Origin: CAWCOU01 sp963797335
Lineage (GTDB): Bacteria > Pseudomonadota > Gammaproteobacteria > JAURND01
Length of the DNA: 64,000 bases
Assembly: GCA_963797335.1 (NCBI GenBank)
Contig: CAWCOU010000006.1
Coordinates: forward strand, 496,001-560,000
Direction of reading: 5' to 3'
Part shown: positions 26,624 to 36,301 of the stretch, one piece after another
Layout of the letters: each line of letters starts with the position of its first letter
Position numbering within the stretch: the stretch's first letter is position 1
Program-made: the position numbers and the translations under genes
Notes under the pieces: generated by a model
Seen by the model: only the letters and a program-made list of their open reading frames with translations
Databases searched by the model: none
Told to the model about the DNA's origin: nothing

Positions 26624-27568
26624 TTATTGTTGATTTTCAGAGTCCGCTATATTTTTCTTGACCTGACTTCCTTTAGCCTGTTCTTTTTTAGCAGCCGGCT
26701 TGGCAGTGGTTGCCTTTGCAGGAGCAGTAGCCGCTGGTTTAGCAGGGGCCGCTTCTTCCGTTTGCGGAGCCACTTCCGGTTTCTTGCTCGCTGTTTTTTT
26801 ATGGACGACCTTTTGTTTGGCTGCTTTGTCTGCTTCTACCTCAGCCCCTTCCTTTTCTTTAGCCAGTGCTGCTTGTTCTATGGCAATGTGCTTCTTAGAT
26901 TCCAGAATGGTGTCTGCCACACCTTGGCAATAGAGGCGAATAGCGCGCATGGAATCGTCGTTACCTGGTACCAGGTAATCAATTCCTGACGGGTCGTAGT
27001 TAGTATCGACAACGCCAATGACGGGAATTCCCAGGCGTTTTGCTTCGGCTACGGCGGTTTTTTCGTGGCCGACATCAATGACAAATAAGGCGTCTGGAAG
27101 ACCACCCATATCCTTGATGCCGCTTAAGCCCAATTCGAGTTTTTTTAATTCTCGTAATAACATTAAGGCTTCTTTCTTGGTCAACTGTTCTAAGCTGCCA
27201 TCATCCCTCATGTTTTCTAAGTCTTTGAGGCGTTTGATCGATTGACGTATCGTTTTGTAATTGGTCAACATACCACCCAACCATCGGCGATCGACAAAGG
27301 GCATACCGCAGCGGGTCGCCTCTTCGCGGATAATTTCTTGGGCGCTAGTCTTGGTACCCACTAACAAAATTTTCCCTCGATTAGAGGCAATTTTCTGCAC
27401 GAACTTGAGCGCTTCCCGATAAAGGGGCAGGCTTTGTTCGAGGTTAATAATGTGGATTTGGTGGCGAATGCCAAAGATATACGGAGCCATTTTAGGGCTC
27501 CAAAAGCGTTTCTGGTGGCCAAAATGCACGCCGGCCTCCAGCATTTGGCGCATGGTAATTTGAGTCAT
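26624..27568 (-). CDS. rpsB: 30S ribosomal protein S2 with long C-terminal extension
   Basis: 314 residues from the ATG at 27568, supported by GGAG upstream and by the family start MTQITMRQMLEAGVHFGHQK. The core (to about residue 235, PGNDDSMRAIRLYCQGVADTI) is ordinary S2. After about residue 243 there is a roughly 70-residue Lys/Ala/Pro-rich, low-complexity tail (for example KKTASKKPEVAPQTEEAAPA), where E. coli S2 ends. Such a tail would be disordered and positively charged. Confidence 0.96.
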   Translation of the reverse strand: MTQITMRQMLEAGVHFGHQKRFWSPKMAPYIFGIRHQIHIINLEQSLPLYREALKFVQKIASNRGKILLVGTKTSAQEIIREEATRCGMPFVDRRWLGGMLTNYKTIRQSIKRLKDLENMRDDGSLEQLTKKEALMLLRELKKLELGLSGIKDMGGLPDALFVIDVGHEKTAVAEAKRLGIPVIGVVDTNYDPSGIDYLVPGNDDSMRAIRLYCQGVADTILESKKHIAIEQAALAKEKEGAEVEADKAAKQKVVHKKTASKKPEVAPQTEEAAPAKPAATAPAKATTAKPAAKKEQAKGSQVKKNIADSENQQ

Positions 27569-27731
27569 GGTATCTCCAGTAGGGTTAAGCCTCCATATAT
27601 CCCATGATTCCATTCACCGCGCCAAGGCACGGCAAACACCCAAAATCATGTGACGATATATGTGCGGATTACAGCTCCCCATTGACCCGGGGTTGCTGAT
27701 GGGATTATTTATTTGCTCTTTGAGCCGCAGC

Positions 27732-27761
27732 TTTATACCATAGATATGACCATAATCACAA
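27732..27761 (-). promoter_or_regulatory. Possible rpsB promoter
   Basis: On the minus strand TTGTGA (27761-27756) and TATAAA (27737-27732) are 18 bp apart, giving a leader of about 155 nt before rpsB, a length compatible with S2 autoregulation as known in E. coli. It lies just upstream of the divergent map gene. Confidence 0.3.
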
Positions 27762-27777
27762 TGAGTGCTATAAAAAT

Positions 27778-28563
27778 ATGTCAGTTTCCATTAAAACGCC
27801 GACCGAGATTGCCCACATGCGCACCGCCGGCCGGCTGGCAGCCGAGGTGTTAACCATGATCGCACCCCATGTTAAGGTCGGGGTGACTACGGATGAACTG
27901 AATCAGCTATGCCATGATTATATAGTGAATGAACAGCAAGCCATCCCCGCCCCCTTGAATTATCGTGGCTTTCCTAAATCGATTTGTACCTCAGTCAATC
28001 ACGTGATTTGCCACGGCATTCCCGGTAAAAAAATATTAAAGGATGGCGATATTATCAATATTGATATCACCGTTCTTAAGGACGGTTTTCATGGCGATAC
28101 CAGCCAAATGTTTTTTGTGGGTAAGCCTTCCGTACTCGCGCAACGTTTAGTCAGGGTCACCCAGGAGTGTTTGTATTTAGGTATCAGTAAGGTACGACCC
28201 GGTGCTTATTTGGGTGATATTGGCGCGGTTATTCAAGAACATGCCGAGGCGCAAAGTTTTTCAGTGGTTCGCGAATATTGTGGCCATGGTATCGGCCGGG
28301 TTTTTCACGAAGACCCGCAGGTATTGCATTATGGTGCGGCTGGCACGGGTATGCAATTGCAAGCTGGGATGACTTTTACGATTGAACCGATGATTAATGC
28401 TGGTAAACGTTTCAATAAATTATTACCGGATAATTGGACGGTGGTCACTAAAGATCATTCGCTGTCTGCCCAGTGGGAGCATACTTTATTGGTGACAGAC
28501 ACGGGTTGTGACATATTGACCCGGCGCTCGGATGAAGTGTTACCTGATTTTTTGCGCGATTGA
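27778..28563 (+). CDS. map: Methionine aminopeptidase type I
   Basis: 261 residues. Removes the N-terminal Met from new proteins; dinuclear metal enzyme. Metal ligands visible in order: DIINIDITVLKDGFHGDTS, EYCGHGIGRVFHEDPQ, TFTIEPMIN and SAQWEHTLLVT. Divergent from rpsB, the classical arrangement. No strong Shine-Dalgarno is present before the ATG. Confidence 0.96.
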   Translation: MSVSIKTPTEIAHMRTAGRLAAEVLTMIAPHVKVGVTTDELNQLCHDYIVNEQQAIPAPLNYRGFPKSICTSVNHVICHGIPGKKILKDGDIINIDITVLKDGFHGDTSQMFFVGKPSVLAQRLVRVTQECLYLGISKVRPGAYLGDIGAVIQEHAEAQSFSVVREYCGHGIGRVFHEDPQVLHYGAAGTGMQLQAGMTFTIEPMINAGKRFNKLLPDNWTVVTKDHSLSAQWEHTLLVTDTGCDILTRRSDEVLPDFLRD

Positions 28564-28653
28564 AGCTGGCGTAGTTACTACGGTATTGAACATAGAACTT
28601 AAAGATTTACAATATACCCTAATACATTTTTTCTTAAACGAATTAGAGGTATA

Positions 28654-29046
28654 ATGATCATGCTTGCACAAGATCAATCAAAAACTTTGTTTCAGTTATC
28701 CACTGAATTAATCGACCGCAAGGTGGAAACAGCCGTGATAAAAGCAATTTCTCAGGTAGTTGATCAGATTGTCGCATTAAGGCAGGAAATGCATCTTGAA
28801 ATAGGTGAATTACGTCGTGAAATGCATCTTGAAATAGGCGGATTACGTCGCGAAATACACCAAGAACTATCGGATATCCGATTGGAAATTCGTAAATTAG
28901 ATAATCGCTTATCTTCCGTAGAAACTGCTTTGAGTTTGCGCAACCAAGTCCGCAGTGAAATTCGAACTCGTTTTCTTGATTATACGTTCAAAGCGGGCTG
29001 GTTGGTTGCATTGGTCGCTATATCGGTGAGTTTACTTCATCATTGA
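28654..29046 (+). CDS. Small coiled-coil protein with C-terminal membrane anchor
   Basis: 130 residues. GAGG before the ATG. Residues about 15-100 are heptad-rich coiled coil with an 11-residue unit repeated nearly exactly in DNA and protein (QEMHLEIGELR, REMHLEIGGLR, REIHQELSDIR; about 28786-28884). The end GWLVALVAISVSLLHH is one membrane helix. The layout resembles DUF1640/CCDC90-type bacterial proteins of unknown role. No partner gene adjoins it. Confidence 0.7.
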   Translation: MIMLAQDQSKTLFQLSTELIDRKVETAVIKAISQVVDQIVALRQEMHLEIGELRREMHLEIGGLRREIHQELSDIRLEIRKLDNRLSSVETALSLRNQVRSEIRTRFLDYTFKAGWLVALVAISVSLLHH

Positions 29047-29089
29047 TGAGCTTAGTTGTTGGTACGAAACCCAAAAAACATTTAAAATA

Positions 29090-29530
29090 TTAAGCTATCT
29101 CTAATGGATTGTCGGCAGGGTTTTTCTGAACCGGTTCTTTGGTCAAATCCGGATGACGCGTGTAAGCAGCCCTCTTCTCCAAAGGTTTTGCCACTATTTC
29201 TTCAAAATCCGCATCCAGGAAAAAAGTGGGGTCCATGGATTGGTAATGCGCCAATAAATTTTGGAAACTGTGTAAGTATTGTCGATAACTTTGCACTCGT
29301 TTTGTAACCATCTCCATAAACGTTTCTGTCAAGTAACATCTTATTTTGTCATGTATCGCATCTTGGTTTTGTTGTTGAATTTTCTGCACATAACATTGTA
29401 AATTGCTGAGCGTGACTTGCTGCGCTTCCTGCAAATAGCTATCTAATTGGAATCTCAGTTCATAGCTATGGTCAGAAACCCAGGGATTGCTACGGGAAAT
29501 TTTTCGTAGGCGGTCAGCTTTCATTTTCAT
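29090..29530 (-). CDS. Hypothetical helical protein
   Basis: 146 residues, ATG with AGAGG eight bases upstream. Mostly helical and polar, rich in Gln/Tyr/Leu (for example YLQEAQQVTLSNLQCYVQKI), then a Pro/Lys-containing tail ending NPLEIA. No signal peptide, membrane segment or known domain that I recognise. Codon structure and the RBS suggest a real gene. Confidence 0.55.
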   Translation of the reverse strand: MKMKADRLRKISRSNPWVSDHSYELRFQLDSYLQEAQQVTLSNLQCYVQKIQQQNQDAIHDKIRCYLTETFMEMVTKRVQSYRQYLHSFQNLLAHYQSMDPTFFLDADFEEIVAKPLEKRAAYTRHPDLTKEPVQKNPADNPLEIA

Positions 29531-29751
29531 CGTACATACCTCTTCATCAAATACACTATCTTTAAATCGTGAAGCTTTAGTTCAGAATCATGCTTCAAGT
29601 TGTAACTATACTGTATCTGGGGAATGAAAAATGTAGGCTAAGCCTGTTCAAAATGTAAGCAATTGACTTAATAATATACAAATAACGCATTATTTATTAT
29701 TTTTATGAAATCTTTTGCTAATTTTTTGTAATTATCAGCCCGATCTGCTTA

Positions 29752-32442
29752 CTATGCTGAGTTACGGCTGGCATTGGTATTCGCTGCCATGGCCTTAAGA
29801 ACCATTTTTTTATAGGCTGAATAGAGCGCTGATTGTTGATCAGGTAATTCTCGTAAGCGCATCAGGGCATATTGCTGGATCACTAATAAGGGCCGCACAA
29901 TCTCTTCTCGTAATTTAATGGAATCGCGGTTCACCGGGTCATTTTCTAATAACTCATTTTGTTCAGAAATAGTCAACAGCATCCGCTTAGTCAACTCGGC
30001 TTCGCTAGCCAATCGCTGCCAAAATTTGCCAAATGTTTTATCAGATTGCATATACGAAGTCAGCGGAAAATACGTTTTTGAGAGGCTCATCATGGTATTC
30101 TCGACCAACGTTCTGAAAAATAAAGAATGCTGATAAAGTAATCGGAGTTGATTTAACCTTCCTTGCTGCACCAATTGGTTTAATGCGTAACCAAAACCAT
30201 AATACCCGGGGACGTTTTGTTTTAGTTGACTCCAAGAACCTACAAAAGGAATCGCGCGCAAATCAACGAATTTTAAATGCCGGCTGTTTTCACGTACCGT
30301 GGGTCTACTGCCGACATTAAGGTCGCCAAAAAATTGAAGCGGCGTCATGTGCTCTAGGTAGGGCACGAATAAGCTATCTTCTTTTAAGGCGGTATAGGCT
30401 TCTTGGCTAAGCTCTGACAATTGGTTCATTAATTCCGTTTCTGCCGTAGTCAGATCATTCTTTTCTTCGGGGAAGATTAAATCCATTAATCCGGCCGTTA
30501 GCAACTGTTCAACATTGTATTTAGCCGAGGCAAAGGTACCAAAATTAACACTTATGGTTTGCCCCTGTACGGTTAACTGCAATTGTTGATGATAAATGGT
30601 ATTGCCCAATGATCGATAAAAAGCATGGGTATTACCGCCCCCTCGTGCTGGTGGTCCACCACGGCCATCGAAAAAGATAAAGGTCACACCACATTGCTCC
30701 GCCAAAGCCGTCAGTCGAATTTTAGCCTGATAGATTGACCAATTAGCGGTGACATAGCCACCATCTTTTGTGCCATCAGAAAAGCCTAGCATGATATATT
30801 GAATGCGATTTCTGTCTTGCAGATGTTGAAAATAAAATGGGCATTTTATTAATTGCGCCATGATATTTTCTGCGTTTTTTAAATCGACAATACTTTCAAA
30901 CAAAGGAATAATATCCATAGGGATATTTTTTTCAAATCCTGCGCTGATTTTTAATAATGCATACAACTCTAAAACAGCCGATGCCGAGCCGGTATTGCTG
31001 ATGACGTAGCGACATAATCCTTTTTCACCGTTTTCTTCCTGAATCTTCCGTATAACTGCCAGCGATTTAAAGCAGTTTGCAATGGTGGGTGGGCAAGAAT
31101 CGGGTATTTTTTCTGAGGAATAGTTGACCTGTTCCGTGCACAGCTTGTGCAACACCGTCGTTTTCTCAAGCTCAGGCAGTTGTTCATAATTCAACAGCTC
31201 ATCTTTAAAACTCGAATAATTATTGTGCTTCACGAGTTCCTTACCTAAATAAATCAAGGCTTGATGGTGAATTTTGGCATTTTCGCGCATATCCATGGCT
31301 GAAAAATAAAAACGAAAGCATTGAATTTTTAAAATAAATGCATCGAGATGCTCTAGAAATAACCCTTCATGTTCTGCGATTAATATGTTTCGTAAGGCGA
31401 ATAAATCAGCCAGCAAATCCCCTACTTGCTGATAATGTTCACCAGTGGTCAATAGATGGTTTACTTGGTCGGTGACCCATTCACTGCCTTTTTGCTCTAA
31501 CGCCAATTGGGCATAAAGCAAAGTTTGTTCTAGCCGCAACTTGATTTTTTCTAATCGTTCCAGAACGCCAGAAAAGGTCAATTTTTTAATGAGAACTCGC
31601 ATATCAAGCACGTACATGCGCAAAATGCGTGACTTTAGCAGTCTGGCCACTTCCAGCGTAATATGAGCAGTCACATTGGGATTACCGTCACGATCTCCAC
31701 CCGGCCAAAAACCTAATTCCACATTCGGGCGGAATTCATTTTTTTCTACCTCCTCATTCGACAATGCGAAAGCGACCTCTTGCTGAATTTCAGGTATTAC
31801 GGTATAAAAGATATTTTCCAGATACCAAACTAAACTATGCGCCTCTTGATAGGGGGTCGGCTTTTGTTGGTGTCGAAAAGAAGTCTTGCCCATTTGCAAT
31901 AGCAATTCACTGACTCGTGCCAAATCATTGTGGCCTAATGCCGACTCTAGTTGCGTGAGTATGGCTAAGATAGGGTCAGGATAAAATTGCGTCGGGTGGG
32001 CGGTTAAGACAATTTTGACTCGATAATCTTGCATTTCTTGATAAAATTTGCGTTGCTGTTGGTGGTTATCTACCTTAACGAGTAAATCATGGAGTGAACC
32101 AGGCCCGCTTAGATCATGTATATCGGCAAAGGCGGCGTCTTCTAAGGCATCAAACAACACCACCTGTCGCTCGATAAACTGCAGCATTTTAAAAAGGGGA
32201 TTGATGCGCTGAGTCTCATCCAGAGCACCGACATGAATTGCGAAAAAATCTTCCACGATTTTTTGAGGATTTTCTTCCCGACCAAGGGCAACCTGACAAT
32301 ATTTGGCAAATATTGATAGCAAAGTACCCATCTCTTCGGTTTGACCAAAAGGTAGGGTTAGAAATAAACCATTATAGAGATGGTATTTCAGGACCACTTG
32401 CTGGTGAAAATGCTTTAACTGTTTTTTCTTTATATCCATCAT
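29752..32442 (-). CDS. ppc: Phosphoenolpyruvate carboxylase
   Basis: 896 residues from the ATG at 32442 (AGGAG eight bases upstream; an in-frame GTG at 32466 is an alternative). Converts PEP and bicarbonate to oxaloacetate, refilling the TCA cycle. Catalytic motifs: VVLTAHPTQ, FWPGGDRDGNPNVT, IMLGFSDGTKDGGY and FFDGRGGPPARGGGNTHAF, the last a variant of the usual FHGRGGxxGRGGGP. The C-terminus lacks the QNTG ending seen in many PEPCs, reading SAYKKMVLKAMAANTNASRN. Confidence 0.93.
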   Translation of the reverse strand: MMDIKKKQLKHFHQQVVLKYHLYNGLFLTLPFGQTEEMGTLLSIFAKYCQVALGREENPQKIVEDFFAIHVGALDETQRINPLFKMLQFIERQVVLFDALEDAAFADIHDLSGPGSLHDLLVKVDNHQQQRKFYQEMQDYRVKIVLTAHPTQFYPDPILAILTQLESALGHNDLARVSELLLQMGKTSFRHQQKPTPYQEAHSLVWYLENIFYTVIPEIQQEVAFALSNEEVEKNEFRPNVELGFWPGGDRDGNPNVTAHITLEVARLLKSRILRMYVLDMRVLIKKLTFSGVLERLEKIKLRLEQTLLYAQLALEQKGSEWVTDQVNHLLTTGEHYQQVGDLLADLFALRNILIAEHEGLFLEHLDAFILKIQCFRFYFSAMDMRENAKIHHQALIYLGKELVKHNNYSSFKDELLNYEQLPELEKTTVLHKLCTEQVNYSSEKIPDSCPPTIANCFKSLAVIRKIQEENGEKGLCRYVISNTGSASAVLELYALLKISAGFEKNIPMDIIPLFESIVDLKNAENIMAQLIKCPFYFQHLQDRNRIQYIMLGFSDGTKDGGYVTANWSIYQAKIRLTALAEQCGVTFIFFDGRGGPPARGGGNTHAFYRSLGNTIYHQQLQLTVQGQTISVNFGTFASAKYNVEQLLTAGLMDLIFPEEKNDLTTAETELMNQLSELSQEAYTALKEDSLFVPYLEHMTPLQFFGDLNVGSRPTVRENSRHLKFVDLRAIPFVGSWSQLKQNVPGYYGFGYALNQLVQQGRLNQLRLLYQHSLFFRTLVENTMMSLSKTYFPLTSYMQSDKTFGKFWQRLASEAELTKRMLLTISEQNELLENDPVNRDSIKLREEIVRPLLVIQQYALMRLRELPDQQSALYSAYKKMVLKAMAANTNASRNSA

Positions 32443-32538
32443 GCCAATGGCTCCTGGGTCAGACACTGCCTTTCATTTTACTTCTTTTCCGTGAAAATGT
32501 ACCATCCGTTCAACGAATGATGAAGATGAGAGGTTTGT

Positions 32539-33147
32539 GTGTTTGCGAGTGTGGCTCAAGCGTTTACTACCTTAACCCATGGCTTCGTTGAAAATCTACC
32601 CTTTTTAGGTATTTTGATGGCGATACTATGGGGTATTCAACTATTGAATGCCTCCGTGGATTATCGGCTCAATTGCTTGGGGATTTATCCTCGCCGATGG
32701 CATGGCCTTATCGGCATTCTTTTTTCCCCCTTCTTACATGGCAGTTGGCAACATCTGTTTTTTAACTCTATCCCCTTACCCATACTCAGTGCGCTGATAT
32801 TAATTGAAGGCGGTCCTTGGTTCTTTCTGGAAGTCTCGCTCATTATTATGGTCATTAGCGGTATTGGGTTGTGGTTAGTGGGTCGACGGGGATTTCATGT
32901 CGGCGCCAGTACCGTCATCATGGGTTATTTTAGTTTTCTGCTCGCTCATGCTTACCAACAACGCTCGACCATTAGTATTTTACTAGCTGTGCTCTGCCTG
33001 TACTATTTTGGTGGTTTGTTTTGCAATCTGTTGCCCCGAGAAGAGAAAGTATCCTGGGAGGGCCATGTACTGGGCTTTGCTTCCGGATTGATAGCAAGTT
33101 TCCTGGTCAGTCATTACTCTTTACTATCTATGTTAAAATCATTTTAG
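32539..33147 (+). CDS. Rhomboid-family intramembrane serine protease
   Basis: 202 residues with a GTG start at 32539 preceded by AGAGG. Six or so membrane segments. Rhomboid hallmarks: HGSWQHLFFNSIPLPIL in the L1/TM2 region with the His and Asn that stabilise the oxyanion, GFHVGASTVIMGY with the catalytic Ser of the GxS motif, and SWEGHVLGFASG with the catalytic His. It should cleave membrane-embedded substrates. It is divergent from ppc and upstream of cydA without obvious functional link. Confidence 0.85.
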   Translation: MFASVAQAFTTLTHGFVENLPFLGILMAILWGIQLLNASVDYRLNCLGIYPRRWHGLIGILFSPFLHGSWQHLFFNSIPLPILSALILIEGGPWFFLEVSLIIMVISGIGLWLVGRRGFHVGASTVIMGYFSFLLAHAYQQRSTISILLAVLCLYYFGGLFCNLLPREEKVSWEGHVLGFASGLIASFLVSHYSLLSMLKSF

Positions 33148-33260
33148 CTAACCCTCCTTGGCGTGAGAACCCCAGCTTACCTACTATGCCTAGAATTAGG
33201 CAAACTGCCCGTGACTCACCGGGGAACGGGTAATCATAATTATTGATAAATCATAAAAAT

Positions 33261-33289
33261 TTGCTCGGACCTCGTGAACGATGTATGAT
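33261..33289 (+). promoter_or_regulatory. Putative promoter of cydAB
   Basis: TTGCTC (33261-33266) and TATGAT (33284-33289) with a 17 bp spacer, 46 bp before the cydA start codon. Confidence 0.4.
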
Positions 33290-33334
33290 TTTGGCTTGGA
33301 GTCAAGTCCCTCCATTCCCTCTTAAGGAAGGTCT

Positions 33335-34720
33335 ATGCTATTCAATACCCTGATTCTCTCCCGAGCACAATTTGGTTTCACCATTGGTTTTCATATTTTA
33401 TTTCCTACCCTCAATATTGGTCTTGGTGTTTTCCTATGCATCATGGAAGCAATATGGCTAAAAACCAAAAATCCGACTTATCGCACCATTTGTCAATTCT
33501 GGACAAAAATTTTCGCATTGACATTTGGCATGGGTGTGGTGTCTGGGATCGTGCTGTCTTATGAATTAGGGACAAACTTTGGTCGTTTTATTGAAGCTGC
33601 CGGAGGGGTTCTAGGACCCTTATTTGCTTACGAGGTGCTGAGCGCATTTTTTCTGGAAGCCGGGTTTCTTGGCGTGATGTTATTTGGCTGGAATCGCGTC
33701 AGACCAGGCTGGCACTTTTTAGCTACCTTGTTGGTGACGATAGGCACCTTGATTTCTGCGTTTTGGATTATGTCTGCCAACTCTTGGATGCAAACGCCAG
33801 CAGGGTTTCATATCGAACAAGGAAAATACGTAGTCACCAATTGGCTTGATGTGATCTTTAACCCGTCCTTTTTGCCGCGATTCTTCCACATGATTACGGC
33901 GTCATTTATCACGGCCTTCTTTGTTGTTGCGGGTGTATCGGCTTATTACTTATTAAAGCAACGGGATGAAATTATTGCCAAAACCTGCTTTTCGTTGGCA
34001 CTGACCCTAACGCTGATCTTAACGATTGCCCAAGTCTTTTTAGGAGATAAAGTCGGTGTGGATGTTTTTGAACAACAGCCATTAAAAACCGCCGCCATTG
34101 AAGGGGTTTGGGATACGCAGCGCGGCGCTCCTTTATTATTGTTTGCCGTCCCAGATACTGTTCAAGAAAAAAATCATTTTCCCATCGGTATTCCTTACGG
34201 CGCCAGCCTTATTAACACTCACCAGTTACAAGGAGAGCTCATCGGCTTAAAAACCGTATCTGCCTCTAACCGCCCTGTGATTGTCACCACCTTTTTTGCT
34301 TTCCGCGTCATGGTGGGCATTGGTCTTTTCCTATTAGCGGTTTCTTGCTGTGGAATGATCTTACGCTGGCGAAAAAAACTCTACTCGCAGCGCTGGTTCT
34401 TTCGCTTATGCATTTTTGCAGCGCCATTAGGTTTTATCAGTTCTATTGCTGGCTGGTTAACCGCGGAATCAGGGCGTCAACCTTGGGTTGCCTATCACCT
34501 GATGAAAACAATGGATGGGGCCTCCCAAGTACCGCCTCATCATGTGATGATTTCCTTTTTGATATTTTTGTTAGTCTACGGCATCGTATTCTCATTTTAT
34601 CTCACGTATTTATTCAAACTCATCCATAAAGGTCCTCAGATCTCTAGCTTACATCCGAGCACCCCAGTGGAACTCATGGAAGAAACACCATTCAAATACC
34701 TCACCCCAGAAAAGGAGTAA
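33335..34720 (+). CDS. cydA: Cytochrome bd-type (cyanide-insensitive type) quinol oxidase subunit I
   Basis: 461 residues, AAGGAAGG ahead of the ATG. Nine-helix subunit that carries hemes b558, b595 and d. Early RAQFGFTIGFHILFPTLNIG holds the heme His; GRFIEAAGGVLGPLFAYEVL, FFLEAGFLGVMLFGW and SANSWMQTPAGF are conserved, as is WLTAESGRQPW. The Q-loop is short, as in CioA/AppC-like and cyanide-insensitive oxidases, rather than the long E. coli CydA type. High oxygen affinity suits low-oxygen or host-associated life. Confidence 0.93.
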   Translation: MLFNTLILSRAQFGFTIGFHILFPTLNIGLGVFLCIMEAIWLKTKNPTYRTICQFWTKIFALTFGMGVVSGIVLSYELGTNFGRFIEAAGGVLGPLFAYEVLSAFFLEAGFLGVMLFGWNRVRPGWHFLATLLVTIGTLISAFWIMSANSWMQTPAGFHIEQGKYVVTNWLDVIFNPSFLPRFFHMITASFITAFFVVAGVSAYYLLKQRDEIIAKTCFSLALTLTLILTIAQVFLGDKVGVDVFEQQPLKTAAIEGVWDTQRGAPLLLFAVPDTVQEKNHFPIGIPYGASLINTHQLQGELIGLKTVSASNRPVIVTTFFAFRVMVGIGLFLLAVSCCGMILRWRKKLYSQRWFFRLCIFAAPLGFISSIAGWLTAESGRQPWVAYHLMKTMDGASQVPPHHVMISFLIFLLVYGIVFSFYLTYLFKLIHKGPQISSLHPSTPVELMEETPFKYLTPEKE

Positions 34721-34723
34721 AGC

Positions 34724-35719
34724 ATGCTGCTGATTTTTACGTGGGGCGTTATTATTTCACTGATCATTATGATGTATATCATTTTGGATGGGTTTGATTT
34801 AGGAATAGGCATTTTATATCCGTTTGTTCGAGATAAGCATCAGCGCGATATCATGATGAGCACGGTAACCCCGGTTTGGGACGGTAATGAAACCTGGCTC
34901 GTGTTTGGCGCAGCTGCGCTCTACGGCTCTTTCCCCTTAGCTTATAGCACTCTTTTGCCTATTTTATATCTGCCGATTGTCATTATGCTGGCGGCGTTGA
35001 TTTTTCGAGGCGTGGCATTTGAGTTTCGCTTTAAAGCCCATAAATCACAACCTTTTTGGGATATGGCTTTTATTCTAGGTTCGACATTAGCCGCATTTAT
35101 GCAAGGGGTGCTCTTAGGGACATTTATCCAAGGGTATGGTTCTTCATTGCCTATTCCCTATAGTGCCTATCGCTGGATTTCGTCGTTCAGTTTGATGACA
35201 GGGGTTGCTGTGGTTTGCGGTTATGGTTTATTAGGCGCGACGTGGTTGATTATTAAAACCACTGATCAATTGCAGGCGAGAATGTTTACCATTGCTCGTA
35301 TTTTATTAATTGTCGTGACACTCTTTATGTTGATCGTCAGTTTGTGGACACCATGGGTGGACTCCGCCATTCGTGCTCGCTGGTTTAGCTTGCCTAATTT
35401 TTATTATTTAATGCCTTTGCCCGTGATAACCGCTGTGGCCGTCATTTATAATTATTATTGTTTGTATCGGCGCCACGAGTATGCTCCATTTATAGTTTCT
35501 ATTATTTTATTTTTGCTCGCTTATGCGGGTATCTGCATCAGTAGCTGGCCGTATATTGTTCCGCGTTCTGTCACTTTATGGCAGGCTGCCGCCAGTCCTA
35601 TTTCATTAAAATTTATGTTGGTCGGTACGGCGATTTTGTTACCCATCTTGCTGATCTATACAGGGTATGCTTATCGAGTCTTTCGCGGCAAGGTGACGGC
35701 CCCTGATCATCATTACTAA
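34724..35719 (+). CDS. cydB: Cytochrome bd-type quinol oxidase subunit II
   Basis: 331 residues, three bases after cydA with AAAAGGAG within the end of cydA. Eight or so membrane helices; MYIILDGFDLGIGILYPF, PVWDGNETWLVFGAAALYG and RGVAFEFRFK are the family signatures. Partner of subunit I. No cydX-like small ORF or cydCD follows. Confidence 0.94.
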   Translation: MLLIFTWGVIISLIIMMYIILDGFDLGIGILYPFVRDKHQRDIMMSTVTPVWDGNETWLVFGAAALYGSFPLAYSTLLPILYLPIVIMLAALIFRGVAFEFRFKAHKSQPFWDMAFILGSTLAAFMQGVLLGTFIQGYGSSLPIPYSAYRWISSFSLMTGVAVVCGYGLLGATWLIIKTTDQLQARMFTIARILLIVVTLFMLIVSLWTPWVDSAIRARWFSLPNFYYLMPLPVITAVAVIYNYYCLYRRHEYAPFIVSIILFLLAYAGICISSWPYIVPRSVTLWQAAASPISLKFMLVGTAILLPILLIYTGYAYRVFRGKVTAPDHHY

Positions 35720-35802
35720 ACCCTAGTTATTTGAAAAGAGAAAAGAACGTACTACAGTTGTTATAATGGCAGGTTGATTGCCAGCCAATGATGGAGGTCG
35801 CC

Positions 35803-36243
35803 ATGAAGAAAAGGATTTCTTTTTATAAGCTATTCTCAAAAGCGTTAGTGCTAGGGCTAGGGAGCGGCTTTTGTCTGGCAGGGTCTGCGGATATCTGCCC
35901 TATGACCAGTGATATTATCGCTTCCGACCCCAATGTGGAGGGCCTGATTACCTATTTGGCGCCGGGGTGGCATTCCGAGCCCGTGTCGGCAGTGGATTTA
36001 ACCAAAAGTGATTTCTATTGGGTATATGCTGATCAATACACGACTTCTTGCGTTTACGATACTCCTAGCGGCTATTTAGTACTCTACCCCAACAATAGCT
36101 TGAGAATACCCATTGATTCCATTGTCGATAGTAATTTGTGGTATTGCGTACCCGCGAAATCTCCTTATGGCTTTACCGTCCGGCTGATGGATATCTGTGT
36201 TTGCAGGGAGTCAAGAACGTACTGTAATTTTTATTTACAATAG
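35803..36243 (+). CDS. Small exported Cys-containing protein
   Basis: 146 residues from the ATG at 35803, fixed by GGAGG five bases upstream; the in-frame ATG at 35788 lacks a site. Signal peptide with a hydrophobic core ALVLGLGSGFCLAG, then a mature part with about six Cys (ICPMT, TTSCVYD, WYCVPAK, DICVCRES, TYCNFYL), likely disulfide-bonded in the periplasm or outside. The pattern recalls DUF3757-like exported proteins of gammaproteobacteria, but I cannot be sure. A TATAAT at 35762-35767 may be its -10 box. Confidence 0.65.
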   Translation: MKKRISFYKLFSKALVLGLGSGFCLAGSADICPMTSDIIASDPNVEGLITYLAPGWHSEPVSAVDLTKSDFYWVYADQYTTSCVYDTPSGYLVLYPNNSLRIPIDSIVDSNLWYCVPAKSPYGFTVRLMDICVCRESRTYCNFYLQ

Positions 36244-36252
36244 CCCAAAAAA

Positions 36253-36280
36253 AACTCTCTGCATTTGCATGCAGAGAGTT
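36253..36280 (-). terminator. Rho-independent terminator of the Tyr-rich lipoprotein gene
   Basis: Perfect 11 bp stem AACTCTCTGCA / TGCAGAGAGTT with a 6-base loop. On the minus strand it is followed by a run of eight T. It lies about 20 bp after the stop of the minus-strand gene at 36302 and also just after the plus-strand gene ending at 36243. Confidence 0.85.
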
Positions 36281-36301
36281 GTTCCTAGCTAAAACTAACT
36301 A

